Source: an uncultured Coprococcus sp. (lineage in GTDB: Bacteria > Bacillota > Clostridia > Lachnospirales > Lachnospiraceae). From it: a stretch of DNA of 64,000 bases. Each line of letters begins with the position of its first letter. The first letter of the stretch is position 1. Positions 8,277-17,069 of the stretch are shown one piece after another. The stretch lies in the NCBI GenBank assembly GCA_934247115.1, contig CAKQIY010000001.1, positions 1 through 64,000 on the forward strand, read 5' to 3'. Both the position numbers and the translations under genes were made by a program. The notes beneath the pieces were generated by a model, which was not told the DNA's origin, did not search any database, and worked only from the letters and a program-made list of their open reading frames with translations.

Positions 8277-9430
8277 CTGTCTTCTCTCCTTCTCTTCGGA
8301 GGCTTAGGTCCCATGAACTGATAGAAATAGGACTTTATCATTCCGTTGTATATCTTTCTGTTTCTGTCCGCTTTTCTTCCAATATATTTCTCCGCATCTG
8401 TGTAAGAGGTTATGAGGAACATTGACCAGTCATCCAGATTCCTGTAGCTCTCTCCTATGGTTCTGTACAGCTCAGGAAGAGCCTCCTTCTCCTCAAGTCT
8501 CTCACCATACGGAGGGTTAGTGATTATAAATCCATATTTTTTCGGATTTCTCAGATCCTTCACATCCCTCTGCTGGAAATGTATGTGCTGGTCGACACCT
8601 GCTGCCCTGGCATTCTCCATGGCAACCTTCACCATATCTCCATCCAGATCATATCCCTGTATATTCATCTTCACATCGTGGTCTATGAGATCGTGGGCCT
8701 CATCCACCGCCTGATACCATATCTTCTTATCGCACACCTTTGTCCATTCCTGCGCTGTGAACTCCCTGTCCATTCCCGGTGCGATATGTGCTCCTATCAT
8801 GGCTGCCTCTATAGGAAATGTTCCGCTTCCACAGAACGGATCAACAAGAACCCTGTCGTTGTGCCATGGTGTCAGCATGATAAGCGCCGACGCAAGCGTC
8901 TCTGATATAGGCGCCTTTCCAACCAGCTTCCTGTAACCTCTCTTGTGAAGCGACACACCTGACGTATCAAGAGCTATGGTTACTATATCCTTGAATATGA
9001 ACACCCTCACAGGATAGCTTGCTCCATCCTCGTTGAACCAGGACACCTTGTAGGTCTGCTTCATTCTCTCCACCATAGCTTTCTTTACGATGGACTGTAT
9101 ATCAGACGGGCTGAACAGCGCACTCTTGTTGGATGTGGCCTTTGATACCCAGAACTTTGCATCTCTCGTGAGATACTTCTCCCATGCTATCGCCTTTGTG
9201 CCCTCAAACAGCTCATCAAATGTCTTTGCCCTGAAGCTTCCACACTTGAGCATGATCCTCTCAGCTGTCCTAATGAATATATTCGCCCTGGCTATCGCCG
9301 TCTCATCTCCCGCAAATGTGATCCTTCCATCCTCAACCTGAACTATCTCGTAGCCCAGATCAAGTATTTCCTTTTTTAATACCGACTCCAGTCCAAAATG
9401 ACATGGAGCTATAAGCTCTACTCTACTCAT
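8273..9430 (-). CDS. THUMP-domain class I SAM RNA methyltransferase (RlmL-like)
   Basis: A 385-residue RNA methyltransferase. The N-terminal 160 residues form a ferredoxin-like plus THUMP RNA-binding region. The Rossmann domain carries DPFCGSGTFPIEA (SAM site) and ITNPPYGER (the N/D-PP-Y motif of N2-guanine methyltransferases). The family includes E. coli RlmL and the B. subtilis homologue YpsC/RlmN-unrelated THUMP proteins that modify 23S rRNA or tRNA guanine. The exact target here is not determinable. The C-terminus PKPPKRRRED is basic. AAGGG lies 7 bases before the ATG. Confidence 0.88.
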   Translation of the reverse strand: MSRVELIAPCHFGLESVLKKEILDLGYEIVQVEDGRITFAGDETAIARANIFIRTAERIMLKCGSFRAKTFDELFEGTKAIAWEKYLTRDAKFWVSKATSNKSALFSPSDIQSIVKKAMVERMKQTYKVSWFNEDGASYPVRVFIFKDIVTIALDTSGVSLHKRGYRKLVGKAPISETLASALIMLTPWHNDRVLVDPFCGSGTFPIEAAMIGAHIAPGMDREFTAQEWTKVCDKKIWYQAVDEAHDLIDHDVKMNIQGYDLDGDMVKVAMENARAAGVDQHIHFQQRDVKDLRNPKKYGFIITNPPYGERLEEKEALPELYRTIGESYRNLDDWSMFLITSYTDAEKYIGRKADRNRKIYNGMIKSYFYQFMGPKPPKRRREDS

Positions 9431-9541
9431 CTTCTGCCCTTTCTATGGGTTTATCTCAATTTTTTCTGTAATGGTGGCGGATACACGATCCACCACCTTC
9501 TCATATTAACATACTTTTCAGCATTTGGCTTATTAATACCT

Positions 9542-9850
9542 CTAACGTTGTCTGGTGAGCGGTCCCCTGTACTGTGCCAGGCCCCCGATGGTATTGATAA
9601 CTCTGTAGCCATCCTCGCTCATGATAAGTGCTGCCTTCATACTGCTCACGCCATGCGCACAATACACCAGCAGATATTTGCTCCTCGGCAGGGTATACTC
9701 CCTGTCTTCAATCTGCTCAAATGGGATATTGACCGCCATGGGAATATGTCCCTCAAGGAATTCCTCACGGCTCCTCACATCCACGATTATTCCGCCCCTT
9801 GCAACAGCTTCCCGTATAATGTTACGGATGGGAATGCTGGTAAATCCCAT
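9542..9850 (-). CDS. single-domain rhodanese-like protein
   Basis: A 102-residue rhodanese domain. IIVDVRSREEFLEGHIPMAVNIP is the family signature, and the active-site loop is CAHGVSSMKAA, with the cysteine that would carry the persulfide. Such small proteins transfer sulfane sulfur; the loop length of six is typical of sulfurtransferases rather than Cdc25-like phosphatases. No signal peptide is visible, so it should act in the cytoplasm. A strong GGAGG precedes the ATG. It is separated by short spacers from both neighbours and may be monocistronic. Confidence 0.88.
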   Translation of the reverse strand: MGFTSIPIRNIIREAVARGGIIVDVRSREEFLEGHIPMAVNIPFEQIEDREYTLPRSKYLLVYCAHGVSSMKAALIMSEDGYRVINTIGGLAQYRGPLTRQR

Positions 9851-9931
9851 GTCTCCACCTCCTTCATACCTACAGAAAAACTCTTCTGTTATATGATATG
9901 AAGCAGATGTCCCGCCGCCACAAAATTCTGC

Positions 9932-11230
9932 CTATGGAATCTGGATCACTCCCAGATCATACTTCCATCTGAGTATCCTCACCACCGACTCGTCCAGCCT
10001 GTCCTCGCTGATGGTGCCGTCCTTCACCGCCTGTATGACCGCATCATACTGTGTATAGAAATCTGACACTATCATCATGTCATTTCCTGCCTTGATGGCC
10101 TGAACCGCCGCCGTGTCTGCTCCGCAGAAATCTGTCACACCGTCCATGGCAAGGTCATCTGTGATAATGACTCCATCAAATCCCAGTGTATCCCGAAGCT
10201 CTCTGTGCACCCTCTCAGACAATGATGCCGGCCAGTCGGCATCCATACATGTCACTATATTGTGGCACACCAGCACGCACTCTGCCCCGGCTTCTATCCC
10301 GGCTTCGAATGGCAGGAAGTCCTGACTGACAAATGTATTATAGTCCCTGTCATCCGTAATCATATTCGTATGAGTGTCTCCATTGCTTCCATACCCAGGA
10401 AAATGCTTGAGGACCGAACCCATTCCGTCATCCTTCATAGCGGATACGATCCGCCCTGCAAAGTCACAGGTCTCATCTATATTATCACCAAATGCTCTGT
10501 CATACATAAAATCCCAGCTATCCACTGAATAGTCTACAACCGGAGCAAAGTTTACATTTATCCCCAGATCCAGAAGCAGCGCACTCTTCCTGTGTGAGTC
10601 CTCTATAACAGCATCCATTCCGCCTTCGGCATACAGCTGTCTCGGAGACTGGAACGGAGTATCCACCAGATTGGGATTCTGGCTGACACGTGACACAGTT
10701 CCTCCCTCCTCATCTATGCCGATGAACAATGGTACACTGCTCATCTGCTGGAAATTCCCTATATAATCCTGTACCTCCGTATAGGTCTTATCCTCCACAT
10801 CACTTCCGAACAGCAGTATGCCCCCGGGATGATAAGTGTCAAATACGATCTGGTCATATCCGGGATCTCCCCGCACGAAGAACATCTGTCCAGCCTTCTC
10901 CTCAAGACTCATGGCATCAACCATATCCGTAAGCTTTTCTTCAAGTATGGCCTCAGGATCTGGTGCCTCCGTGACTTTCTCCGTAGTTGCAGTGCTTTCA
11001 TCCGAAGTTATGTTTTCAGAACTACTCATACCGCTATCTGTATCTTCACCGTCAGCCGCCATACCGGGCACCGCCTTACCGGCAGCTTCATCAGATCGTC
11101 CTGTTCCCGGTGTTGTCTTCATGTACATGTATACCGCCAGAACGCAAGCTGCTGTACACAGCAGGGCGGCTATGACGATAGCCACTCGGCCACCTCGGCT
11201 GCTTTTATTTCTTCTCTTTCGTGACGCCAA
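9932..11230 (-). CDS. membrane-anchored GH3 beta-N-acetylhexosaminidase (NagZ-like)
   Basis: About 432 residues. A basic N-terminus and a membrane segment near residues 17-35 anchor it outside the cell; a Ser/Thr/Asp-rich linker runs to about residue 95. The GH3 barrel follows: FIGIDEEGG, KHFPGYGSNGDTHTN with the His-Asp catalytic pair typical of NagZ enzymes, and GVIITDDLAMDG with the nucleophile Asp. Likely substrate is N-acetylglucosamine in peptidoglycan fragments. No ATG fits. A TTG at 11230 has GGAGG seven bases upstream, so I start there rather than at the TTG 11236, which is one base from the binding site. Confidence 0.88.
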   Translation of the reverse strand: MASRKRRNKSSRGGRVAIVIAALLCTAACVLAVYMYMKTTPGTGRSDEAAGKAVPGMAADGEDTDSGMSSSENITSDESTATTEKVTEAPDPEAILEEKLTDMVDAMSLEEKAGQMFFVRGDPGYDQIVFDTYHPGGILLFGSDVEDKTYTEVQDYIGNFQQMSSVPLFIGIDEEGGTVSRVSQNPNLVDTPFQSPRQLYAEGGMDAVIEDSHRKSALLLDLGINVNFAPVVDYSVDSWDFMYDRAFGDNIDETCDFAGRIVSAMKDDGMGSVLKHFPGYGSNGDTHTNMITDDRDYNTFVSQDFLPFEAGIEAGAECVLVCHNIVTCMDADWPASLSERVHRELRDTLGFDGVIITDDLAMDGVTDFCGADTAAVQAIKAGNDMMIVSDFYTQYDAVIQAVKDGTISEDRLDESVVRILRWKYDLGVIQIP

Positions 11231-11271
11231 TGCCAATCCTCCAGACTTACTTCCTTATAATGTTAAAGGGT

Positions 11272-11313
11272 AAAAAATCCCGGCAGGCGAAAAGCCAATT
11301 CCGTCTGTCGGGA
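11272..11313 (-). terminator. intrinsic terminator after valS
   Basis: Read on the minus strand, TCCCGACAGACGG pairs with GCCTGCCGGGA across a 12-base loop and is followed by TTTTTTA. It begins right after the valS stop and separates it from the hexosaminidase gene. Confidence 0.8.
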
Positions 11314-11321
11314 CCATATAA

Positions 11322-13964
11322 TTACTTCTTCAGCTGCGCAAGGCGCTCAGCAACCTGCTCAGACATCTCAGTGTACTTCGCAAGCTTTGCCTTCTCCTCC
11401 TCAACCTTTGCGGCCGGGGCCTTGCCTACGAACTTTGGATTGGCGAGCATTCCTGATGCACGCTTGATCTCTCCGGCAAGCTTTGCAGCCTCCTTCTCAA
11501 GTCGCTCGATCTCCTTGTCGATATCCACAAGCTCCTCAAGAGGAATGTATACAGCAGCATCGTGGATCAGTGTTGATACTGCGTTCTCATCGATTCCTGC
11601 CTTGTCCTCCTGAACATGTACCTCGCTGGCATATCCCAGTGTCGCAAAGAAGCTCTTCGATGACTCAAATATATATCTCACGTCCTCCTTTGCAGATACG
11701 ACATAAACCTTTGCCTTTCTGCTAGGTGGTACGTTCATTCCTGTACGGAGATTTCTGATCGCGCGGACTGCCGCCTTGATGGTGTCAACAGCTGCCTCGT
11801 CAGTCTCGAAATTCCACTCATCTGTGTACTCAGGCCACTTGGAGATCATGATCGACTCCTCCTCGTCCTGAATGTTGCAGAAGATCTCCTCTGTGATAAA
11901 TGGCATGTATGGATGAAGAAGCTTAAGTGCCTGGATAAGAACTGTCTTCAGTGTCCAGAGCGCTGCTGCCTTTGTCTCATCCTCATCATTGTAAAGACGA
12001 GGCTTAACCATCTCGATATACCAGTCACAGAACTCCTCCCAGATGAAATCGTATACCTTGGATACCGCGATACCAAGCTCGAACTTCTCCATGTTGTCTG
12101 TCATCTCTTTTGCAAGTGTGTTGACCTTGGACAGGATCCAGCGGTCAGCTATTGTCAGGTCAGACAGCTTCACTTCTGAGAAATCTGCCTTCTCCATGTT
12201 CATCATGATGAAACGTGTTGCGTTCCAGATCTTATTTGCAAAGTTTCTGGAATTCTCAACTCTCTCCCAGTAGAAACGCATGTCGTTTCCAGGAGCATTT
12301 CCTGTGATAAGTGTCAGACGAAGAGCATCTGCGCCGTACTTATCTATAACCTCAAGTGGGTCGATACCATTTCCAAGGGACTTACTCATCTTACGTCCCT
12401 GATTGTCTCTTACAAGTCCGTGGATCAACACATGCTTGAACGGGCTCTTGCCTGTCTGCTCAAGTGCTGAGAATACCATACGGATTACCCAGAAGAATAT
12501 GATATCATATCCTGTTACAAGCACACTTGTAGGATAGAAGTATTCATACTCAGGTGTCTTGTCCGGCCAGCCAAGTGTTGAAAATGGCCACAGTGCTGAT
12601 GAGAACCATGTATCAAGTGTGTCTTCATCCTGTGTGAGATGTGTACATCCGCACTTTGGACATACTGTAGGTGTCTCACGGCTGACGATGGTCTCGCCGC
12701 ACTCGTCACAGTACCATGCAGGGATTCTGTGTCCCCACCAGAGCTGTCTTGATATACACCAGTCACGGATGTTCTCAAGCCAGTGGATGTATGTCTTGTC
12801 AAACTGCTCAGGCACAAATGAGAGCTCATCGGTCTTGATGATGTCAAGCGCAGCCTGACCCATCTCCTTCATGCGGACGAACCACTGAGGCTTGATCATA
12901 GGCTCTACTGTTGTCTTACATCTGTCGTGTGTTCCTACGTTGTGGCTGTGTGGAACTACCTTTACTAGAAGTCCAAGTGCGTCAAGATCTGCCACCATCT
13001 GCTTTCTTGCCTCGTAGCGGTCCATGCCTGCATACTTACCGCCAAGCTCATTGATGGTTGCATCATCGTTCAGTATATTTATCTCCTCAAGGTTATGACG
13101 CTTTCCAACCTCGAAATCGTTAGGGTCGTGGGCAGGTGTGATCTTTACACAGCCTGTTCCGAACTCCTTGTCAACATATGGATCTGCGATAACCGGGATC
13201 TGTCTGTCTGTGAGTGGCAGCTCCAGCATCTTTCCAACTATATCTGTATATCTCTCATCGTCAGGATTTACAGCAACAGCTGTATCTCCGAGAAGTGTCT
13301 CAGGTCTTGTTGTCGCTATCTCGACAAATCTTCCAGGCTCCCCAACTACAGGATAGTTGATGTGCCAGAAATAGCCGTCCTGCTCCTCATGGATAACCTC
13401 TGCATCTGATATGGAAGTCTTACATACAGGACACCAGTTGATGATCCTTGATCCCTTGTAGATGTAGCCCTTCTCGTACAGTCTTACAAATACTTCCTTT
13501 ACGGCCTTGGAGCATCCCTCGTCCATGGTGAATCTCTCTCTGTCCCAGTCAGCAGATGAACCCATCTTCTTGAGCTGGCTCACGATACGGTTGCCGTACT
13601 CCTCCTTCCATGCCCATGCATGCTTGAGGAACTCCTCACGTCCGATCTCCTTCTTATCTATTCCCTGCTCCTTCAGCTTCTCTGTAACCTTGACCTCAGT
13701 TGCGATGGCTGCGTGGTCTGTACCAGGCTGCCACAGTGCTGAGTAGCCCTGCATTCTCTTGAATCTGATCAGTATATCCTGCATTGTATTGTCCAGGGCA
13801 TGTCCCATGTGGAGCTGTCCTGTTACATTTGGAGGCGGCATTACGATCGTAAATGGCTTCTTGCTCCTGTCAACTTCTGCGTGGAAATACTTCTTCTCCT
13901 CCCACTTTCTGTAGAGTCTGTCCTCTATCTGGGAAGGATCATATGTCTTCTCTAACTCTTTCAT
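11322..13964 (-). CDS. valS: valyl-tRNA synthetase
   Basis: An 880-residue class Ia synthetase that charges tRNA-Val. [15 protein letters not shown] contains the HIGH-type motif, and [14 protein letters not shown] is KMSKS. The editing domain carries [14 protein letters not shown], and the active site [13 protein letters not shown] is ValRS specific. The C-terminal coiled coil (about residues 815-880, rich in Lys, Glu and Ala) is the usual tRNA-binding arm. Length is normal. AAAGGAAG lies before the ATG. An upstream T-box leader couples its expression to uncharged tRNA-Val, and an intrinsic terminator follows. Confidence 0.97.
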   Translation of the reverse strand: MKELEKTYDPSQIEDRLYRKWEEKKYFHAEVDRSKKPFTIVMPPPNVTGQLHMGHALDNTMQDILIRFKRMQGYSALWQPGTDHAAIATEVKVTEKLKEQGIDKKEIGREEFLKHAWAWKEEYGNRIVSQLKKMGSSADWDRERFTMDEGCSKAVKEVFVRLYEKGYIYKGSRIINWCPVCKTSISDAEVIHEEQDGYFWHINYPVVGEPGRFVEIATTRPETLLGDTAVAVNPDDERYTDIVGKMLELPLTDRQIPVIADPYVDKEFGTGCVKITPAHDPNDFEVGKRHNLEEINILNDDATINELGGKYAGMDRYEARKQMVADLDALGLLVKVVPHSHNVGTHDRCKTTVEPMIKPQWFVRMKEMGQAALDIIKTDELSFVPEQFDKTYIHWLENIRDWCISRQLWWGHRIPAWYCDECGETIVSRETPTVCPKCGCTHLTQDEDTLDTWFSSALWPFSTLGWPDKTPEYEYFYPTSVLVTGYDIIFFWVIRMVFSALEQTGKSPFKHVLIHGLVRDNQGRKMSKSLGNGIDPLEVIDKYGADALRLTLITGNAPGNDMRFYWERVENSRNFANKIWNATRFIMMNMEKADFSEVKLSDLTIADRWILSKVNTLAKEMTDNMEKFELGIAVSKVYDFIWEEFCDWYIEMVKPRLYNDEDETKAAALWTLKTVLIQALKLLHPYMPFITEEIFCNIQDEEESIMISKWPEYTDEWNFETDEAAVDTIKAAVRAIRNLRTGMNVPPSRKAKVYVVSAKEDVRYIFESSKSFFATLGYASEVHVQEDKAGIDENAVSTLIHDAAVYIPLEELVDIDKEIERLEKEAAKLAGEIKRASGMLANPKFVGKAPAAKVEEEKAKLAKYTEMSEQVAERLAQLKK

Positions 13965-13997
13965 CTCATTCTTCCTTTCTATTGTTACTGATTTCTT

Positions 13998-14245
13998 ACA
14001 TAAAAAACCGCCCTTCGGGCATACAGCCAGAAGGGCGGGTATAATATCCGCGTTACCACCTTGTTTTGTATCTCATCTTATCCTATAACGGGAACGTCCC
14101 GGCATGACCTATCCTTATTCATTATCTTTCAGCCACGCAGCTCAGAAGCTACCTTCACATGTATCTGTCAGGAAGGATCTCACAGCTACAAACCCTTCTC
14201 TCTGTCTGACTCCTCATGCTACTCCTCTTCGTCACAGCATTTGCA
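13998..14245 (-). promoter_or_regulatory. T-box leader of valS
   Basis: On the minus strand the leader begins with GACGAAGAGGAGTAG (14233-14219), the usual start of Stem I, and has AGAGAG shortly after. The specifier region reads TGAAG-GTA-GCTTCTGAGC; GTA at 14152-14150 is a valine codon in the right spacing for the specifier. The T-box itself is AAGGTGGTAACGCGG (14064-14050). A terminator hairpin with ACCCGCCCTTC and GAAGGGCGGT arms and a T-run lies at 14040-14002, which competes with the antiterminator. Uncharged tRNA-Val should allow readthrough into valS. Confidence 0.93.
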
Positions 14246-14302
14246 TATATCTATATTTATTGTGATAGTACAACATAGGCTGTGCCTGCGTCAAGCACAA
14301 AG

Positions 14303-15139
14303 TCATCCTATCTGATTCCTGAACTGATCCTTCAGCGCGCTGAGCAGCGAATCCATACGCCTGTCATAGTCCTCTATATCTCCGTGCATCCTGTTGTACA
14401 CAGCCTTCTGGACTTTATTATATATGGACATCTCGTGAACATCCTCCTTAGAATCAGCGATCTCATTCATGAGATCATCAAGGAACCCCGCCGGCATACC
14501 TCGCTTTCTTATCTCTCTCTGCAGTGTAGCCGTGTCGACAGTCACCGCCAGTACACAGAAGTATTCTATGAGGGATTCATTGTTCTTATTCAGCGAAAAT
14601 GCCCTGATAAAGCATTCCTTTGCCTCATCCAGCTGAAGATTGCCCGCCAGCGCAACACCCTTGTTGTGATATATGTTGCCAAGGAACTCATCGAATTCAT
14701 CGTGGGACTCCTTGTACTCTATGATGTCATCATATATGGCATCAGCCTTGATGTAATGCTTGTACATCATGTAGCTGTCAGCTCTCTTCTTGTCCAGCTC
14801 ATAAGGCTTCAGGGTTCTGATCCTCTTGCATTCATCCATGAACTCTTTGACCTCATCCTTGCTGTAGAACTCGCCAAATGTAAGTATCTCCACCATGATG
14901 TCCTGTATATAAGCATTCTTGGCATTCAGGGCATCTATCTTGTCTGCCAGATCCCCCATATCTATGGCAGTTCTCAGCCAGCCGCTGAGTCTGTCCGCCA
15001 GATCGTCCTTACCTATGAGCACCATATTGTTGAATATGTAGTAGCACAGCTCCTCATAAGAATATACCGTTATCTTGGTATTGAGGAATGTGTACGGATT
15101 GTCTGCTGTCTTTGTCTTGCAAATTATTATTCCACTCAT
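14303..15139 (-). CDS. TPR-like helical protein of the DUF5716/DUF5717 operon
   Basis: A 278-residue soluble protein rich in helices. Residues around 150-215 (YKHYIKADAIYDDIIEY, then NKGVALAGNLQLDEAKECF) have the spacing of tetratricopeptide repeats. No catalytic motif is seen. I start at ATG 15139, which is preceded by GGGGGAG overlapping the stop of the Hsp70-like gene; the longer frame to 15232 overlaps that gene by about 85 bases. It is the last gene of the three-gene unit and is followed by the valS T-box. By position it may be a partner of the two large proteins; that is inference. Confidence 0.75.
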   Translation of the reverse strand: MSGIIICKTKTADNPYTFLNTKITVYSYEELCYYIFNNMVLIGKDDLADRLSGWLRTAIDMGDLADKIDALNAKNAYIQDIMVEILTFGEFYSKDEVKEFMDECKRIRTLKPYELDKKRADSYMMYKHYIKADAIYDDIIEYKESHDEFDEFLGNIYHNKGVALAGNLQLDEAKECFIRAFSLNKNNESLIEYFCVLAVTVDTATLQREIRKRGMPAGFLDDLMNEIADSKEDVHEMSIYNKVQKAVYNRMHGDIEDYDRRMDSLLSALKDQFRNQIG

Positions 15140-15146
15140 ATGCTTA

Positions 15147-17048
15147 TCACTCCCCCGGATCAAAATGCTGTCCTCTGAGGTATGATGGGATGCTGAATGT
15201 TCTCTCCTCATATTCCTCAGGCTCTTCGTCATCCGAAGTGTCCTCTGTTATTTCATCTGTTATCTCATTCTTTTCCAGTTCTGAAGTTTCCGGTTCTATA
15301 TCTGCTTCTATATCTGCTTCTATATCTTCCGTCTCCGCGAATTCCGTTTCTGTTGTTTCTGGTTCCGGGACTTCCGTTTCTGTTGTTTCTGATTCTGGGA
15401 CTTCCGTTTCTGTTGTTTCTGATTCCGGGACTTCTGCTTCTGTGATTTCTGGTTCTACAGCTTTATCCTCCGCAACCGGCGAGGCTGTGCCGTAATACAT
15501 TTCCGGTTCATCCTGATCCTCTGTCCTGTTGTCCACTTTAACCACAGCAGCATCGGCTATATCCTGCCTGTCTATATCATGGACATAATCTGTGACTTCT
15601 CGCTTCGCCGGAATATCAGTTTCTGCTGCGCTGCTCTCCACTACAGGATCATCACTTCTTAGTTCCTCAGTGTCACCCATGCGTATCCTGAGTTCTTCCT
15701 CTCTGCGGGCCGCCTCCAGCTTTGCCTCGTGCTTCCTCTTTATCGCAGCGATATCAAACTCTTTTCTGTATATCTTATTCGTGCTGGGATACAGACTTCC
15801 AAACCCGAGATCCCTTATAACTATGGCTCCCTTGTCCGCTCCGTAGTACTCCACTTCAATTGACAGCTTAGTGGTCTTCTTCGGTCTTGCCGGAAGTCCA
15901 TATATCTCTATGGTCTCTCTCAGCTCATCCTCTGTCAGTATATCCTGATACACGATCTGAACTCTGCGCGTATCATCCAGGAACAGTTCCACTCTGCCCC
16001 GGGTGTTGAACCACTCCAGTCCGCCATATGCGATTGGCCAGAATGTCTTCTTCTCATCCATCAGATTTATTCCGATATTGGTCTTAACTGTCTGCTCTGT
16101 ATCTATGAAATATCTGCTAAGTGACTCTGTATATATTCCTCCGAGGGATCTGTAGCACGCCCCCTTTGTATATATATTCTGTCCAACAAATACCCTTCTG
16201 CCCTTGCAGAGTGCCTCCGCTGACATTTTCATCCAATTCTCGCCAAATCCTATTCCGGTGAGATACACAGATGATATATACACTTGTGACATGCATTCCT
16301 TCACAATGTCAAGGAACACCTCATCCATATCCTCGTGATTGCGACCGAATCTCTTGAGGTTCATTCTGTCGTGGAAACTCTCATGTTCAACAGTGACTAT
16401 GAGAGGGTATTTCCTCGTCATATCTATTCTGTAGAAATCAAGACCGTCTCTTCCGAAGTCAAACAATCCCACACTGTTGTTTCTCAGAGGCTCCGGCTGT
16501 GCAAATATATAGCATAACCCACTGTCCAGATGGCTGACTATATTAAACTGATCATCTGTCAGCCTGAGTGCAGTCTTTAATCCTCTCACAGCCCTTATGA
16601 TCCTTGGGTCTGTGTCAGTCACGGTAACAGTGAGCTTCTTTATGACGAAACTATCAAACTGCTCAGTGAACTGCTTCATGTGAAGTGCCATCATCTTAAC
16701 AAGCAGGTCTGATGCCTTGAAGTTTCTGCCCTCCACCTCTATGTTCTCATTTGTCAGGGTTTTCTCATATACCTGATCGACTATGACTCCCTTTTCCTCA
16801 AACCTGCAGGCCGATGCCCTGGCTCCTGTACACCAGCCCGACAGGTTGATGAACCTGTAACAGTCATTCTTCGACTCGCCAGCCCTCTTGTCATAGGCGC
16901 TGTAGAACATGATATTGGGAAGCATATATGTGTCCTTAGCCTCTTTGTGGTATACCGACTCGGGCTCACGTGTCTCCATATTGTAATAACTAAGCTGTGT
17001 ATACTCCGGACCCAGATCCAGTCCCAGATATAACTGCGTGTCAGCCAT
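15147..17048 (-). CDS. Hsp70/actin-fold protein with acidic repeat tail (DUF5716-like)
   Basis: A 633-residue protein. The first 310 residues show the ASKHA fold: YLGLDLGPEYTQLSYY (phosphate-1, residues 7-22), HLDSGLCYIFAQ (connect-1, about 173-184), GLFDFGRDGLDF (phosphate-2, about 194-205) and VYLTGIGFGENW (adenosine loop, 261-272), ending with GACYRSLGG. The middle (345-430) is beta-rich. The tail from about 480 is Glu/Thr/Asp-rich with a repeated P-E-x-E-T-T-E-T-E-V unit. The ATG 17048 has GGAGG nine bases upstream; a TTG at 17063 overlaps the binding site. I recognise it as the Lachnospiraceae family labelled DUF5716. Function is unknown; ATP binding is inferred from fold. Confidence 0.82.
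   Translation of the reverse strand: MADTQLYLGLDLGPEYTQLSYYNMETREPESVYHKEAKDTYMLPNIMFYSAYDKRAGESKNDCYRFINLSGWCTGARASACRFEEKGVIVDQVYEKTLTNENIEVEGRNFKASDLLVKMMALHMKQFTEQFDSFVIKKLTVTVTDTDPRIIRAVRGLKTALRLTDDQFNIVSHLDSGLCYIFAQPEPLRNNSVGLFDFGRDGLDFYRIDMTRKYPLIVTVEHESFHDRMNLKRFGRNHEDMDEVFLDIVKECMSQVYISSVYLTGIGFGENWMKMSAEALCKGRRVFVGQNIYTKGACYRSLGGIYTESLSRYFIDTEQTVKTNIGINLMDEKKTFWPIAYGGLEWFNTRGRVELFLDDTRRVQIVYQDILTEDELRETIEIYGLPARPKKTTKLSIEVEYYGADKGAIVIRDLGFGSLYPSTNKIYRKEFDIAAIKRKHEAKLEAARREEELRIRMGDTEELRSDDPVVESSAAETDIPAKREVTDYVHDIDRQDIADAAVVKVDNRTEDQDEPEMYYGTASPVAEDKAVEPEITEAEVPESETTETEVPESETTETEVPEPETTETEFAETEDIEADIEADIEPETSELEKNEITDEITEDTSDDEEPEEYEERTFSIPSYLRGQHFDPGE
15337..15450. repeat. 30-base tandem repeat in the acidic tail
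   Basis: A 30-base unit beginning near GGTTCCGGGACTTCC is repeated at 15361, 15391 and 15421, with a partial copy just before at 15337-15360. Copies differ by a few bases. In the coding direction each unit adds ten residues, alternating Pro-Glu-Ser/Pro and Thr-Thr-Glu, so copy number can change without a frameshift. Confidence 0.85.
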
Positions 17049-17069
17049 CTTAAGTTCCTCCAAATATAA

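Noticed and set aside
9473..9505. GGTGGCGGAT...ATCCACCACC hairpin near the rhodanese gene
   Set aside because: The stem is plausible but no T-run follows directly on either strand, so I do not call a terminator.
15088..15495. Ser/Val-rich plus-strand frame opposite the acidic tail
   Set aside because: It is the antisense shadow of a Glu/Thr repeat; its low-complexity composition follows from the coding strand.
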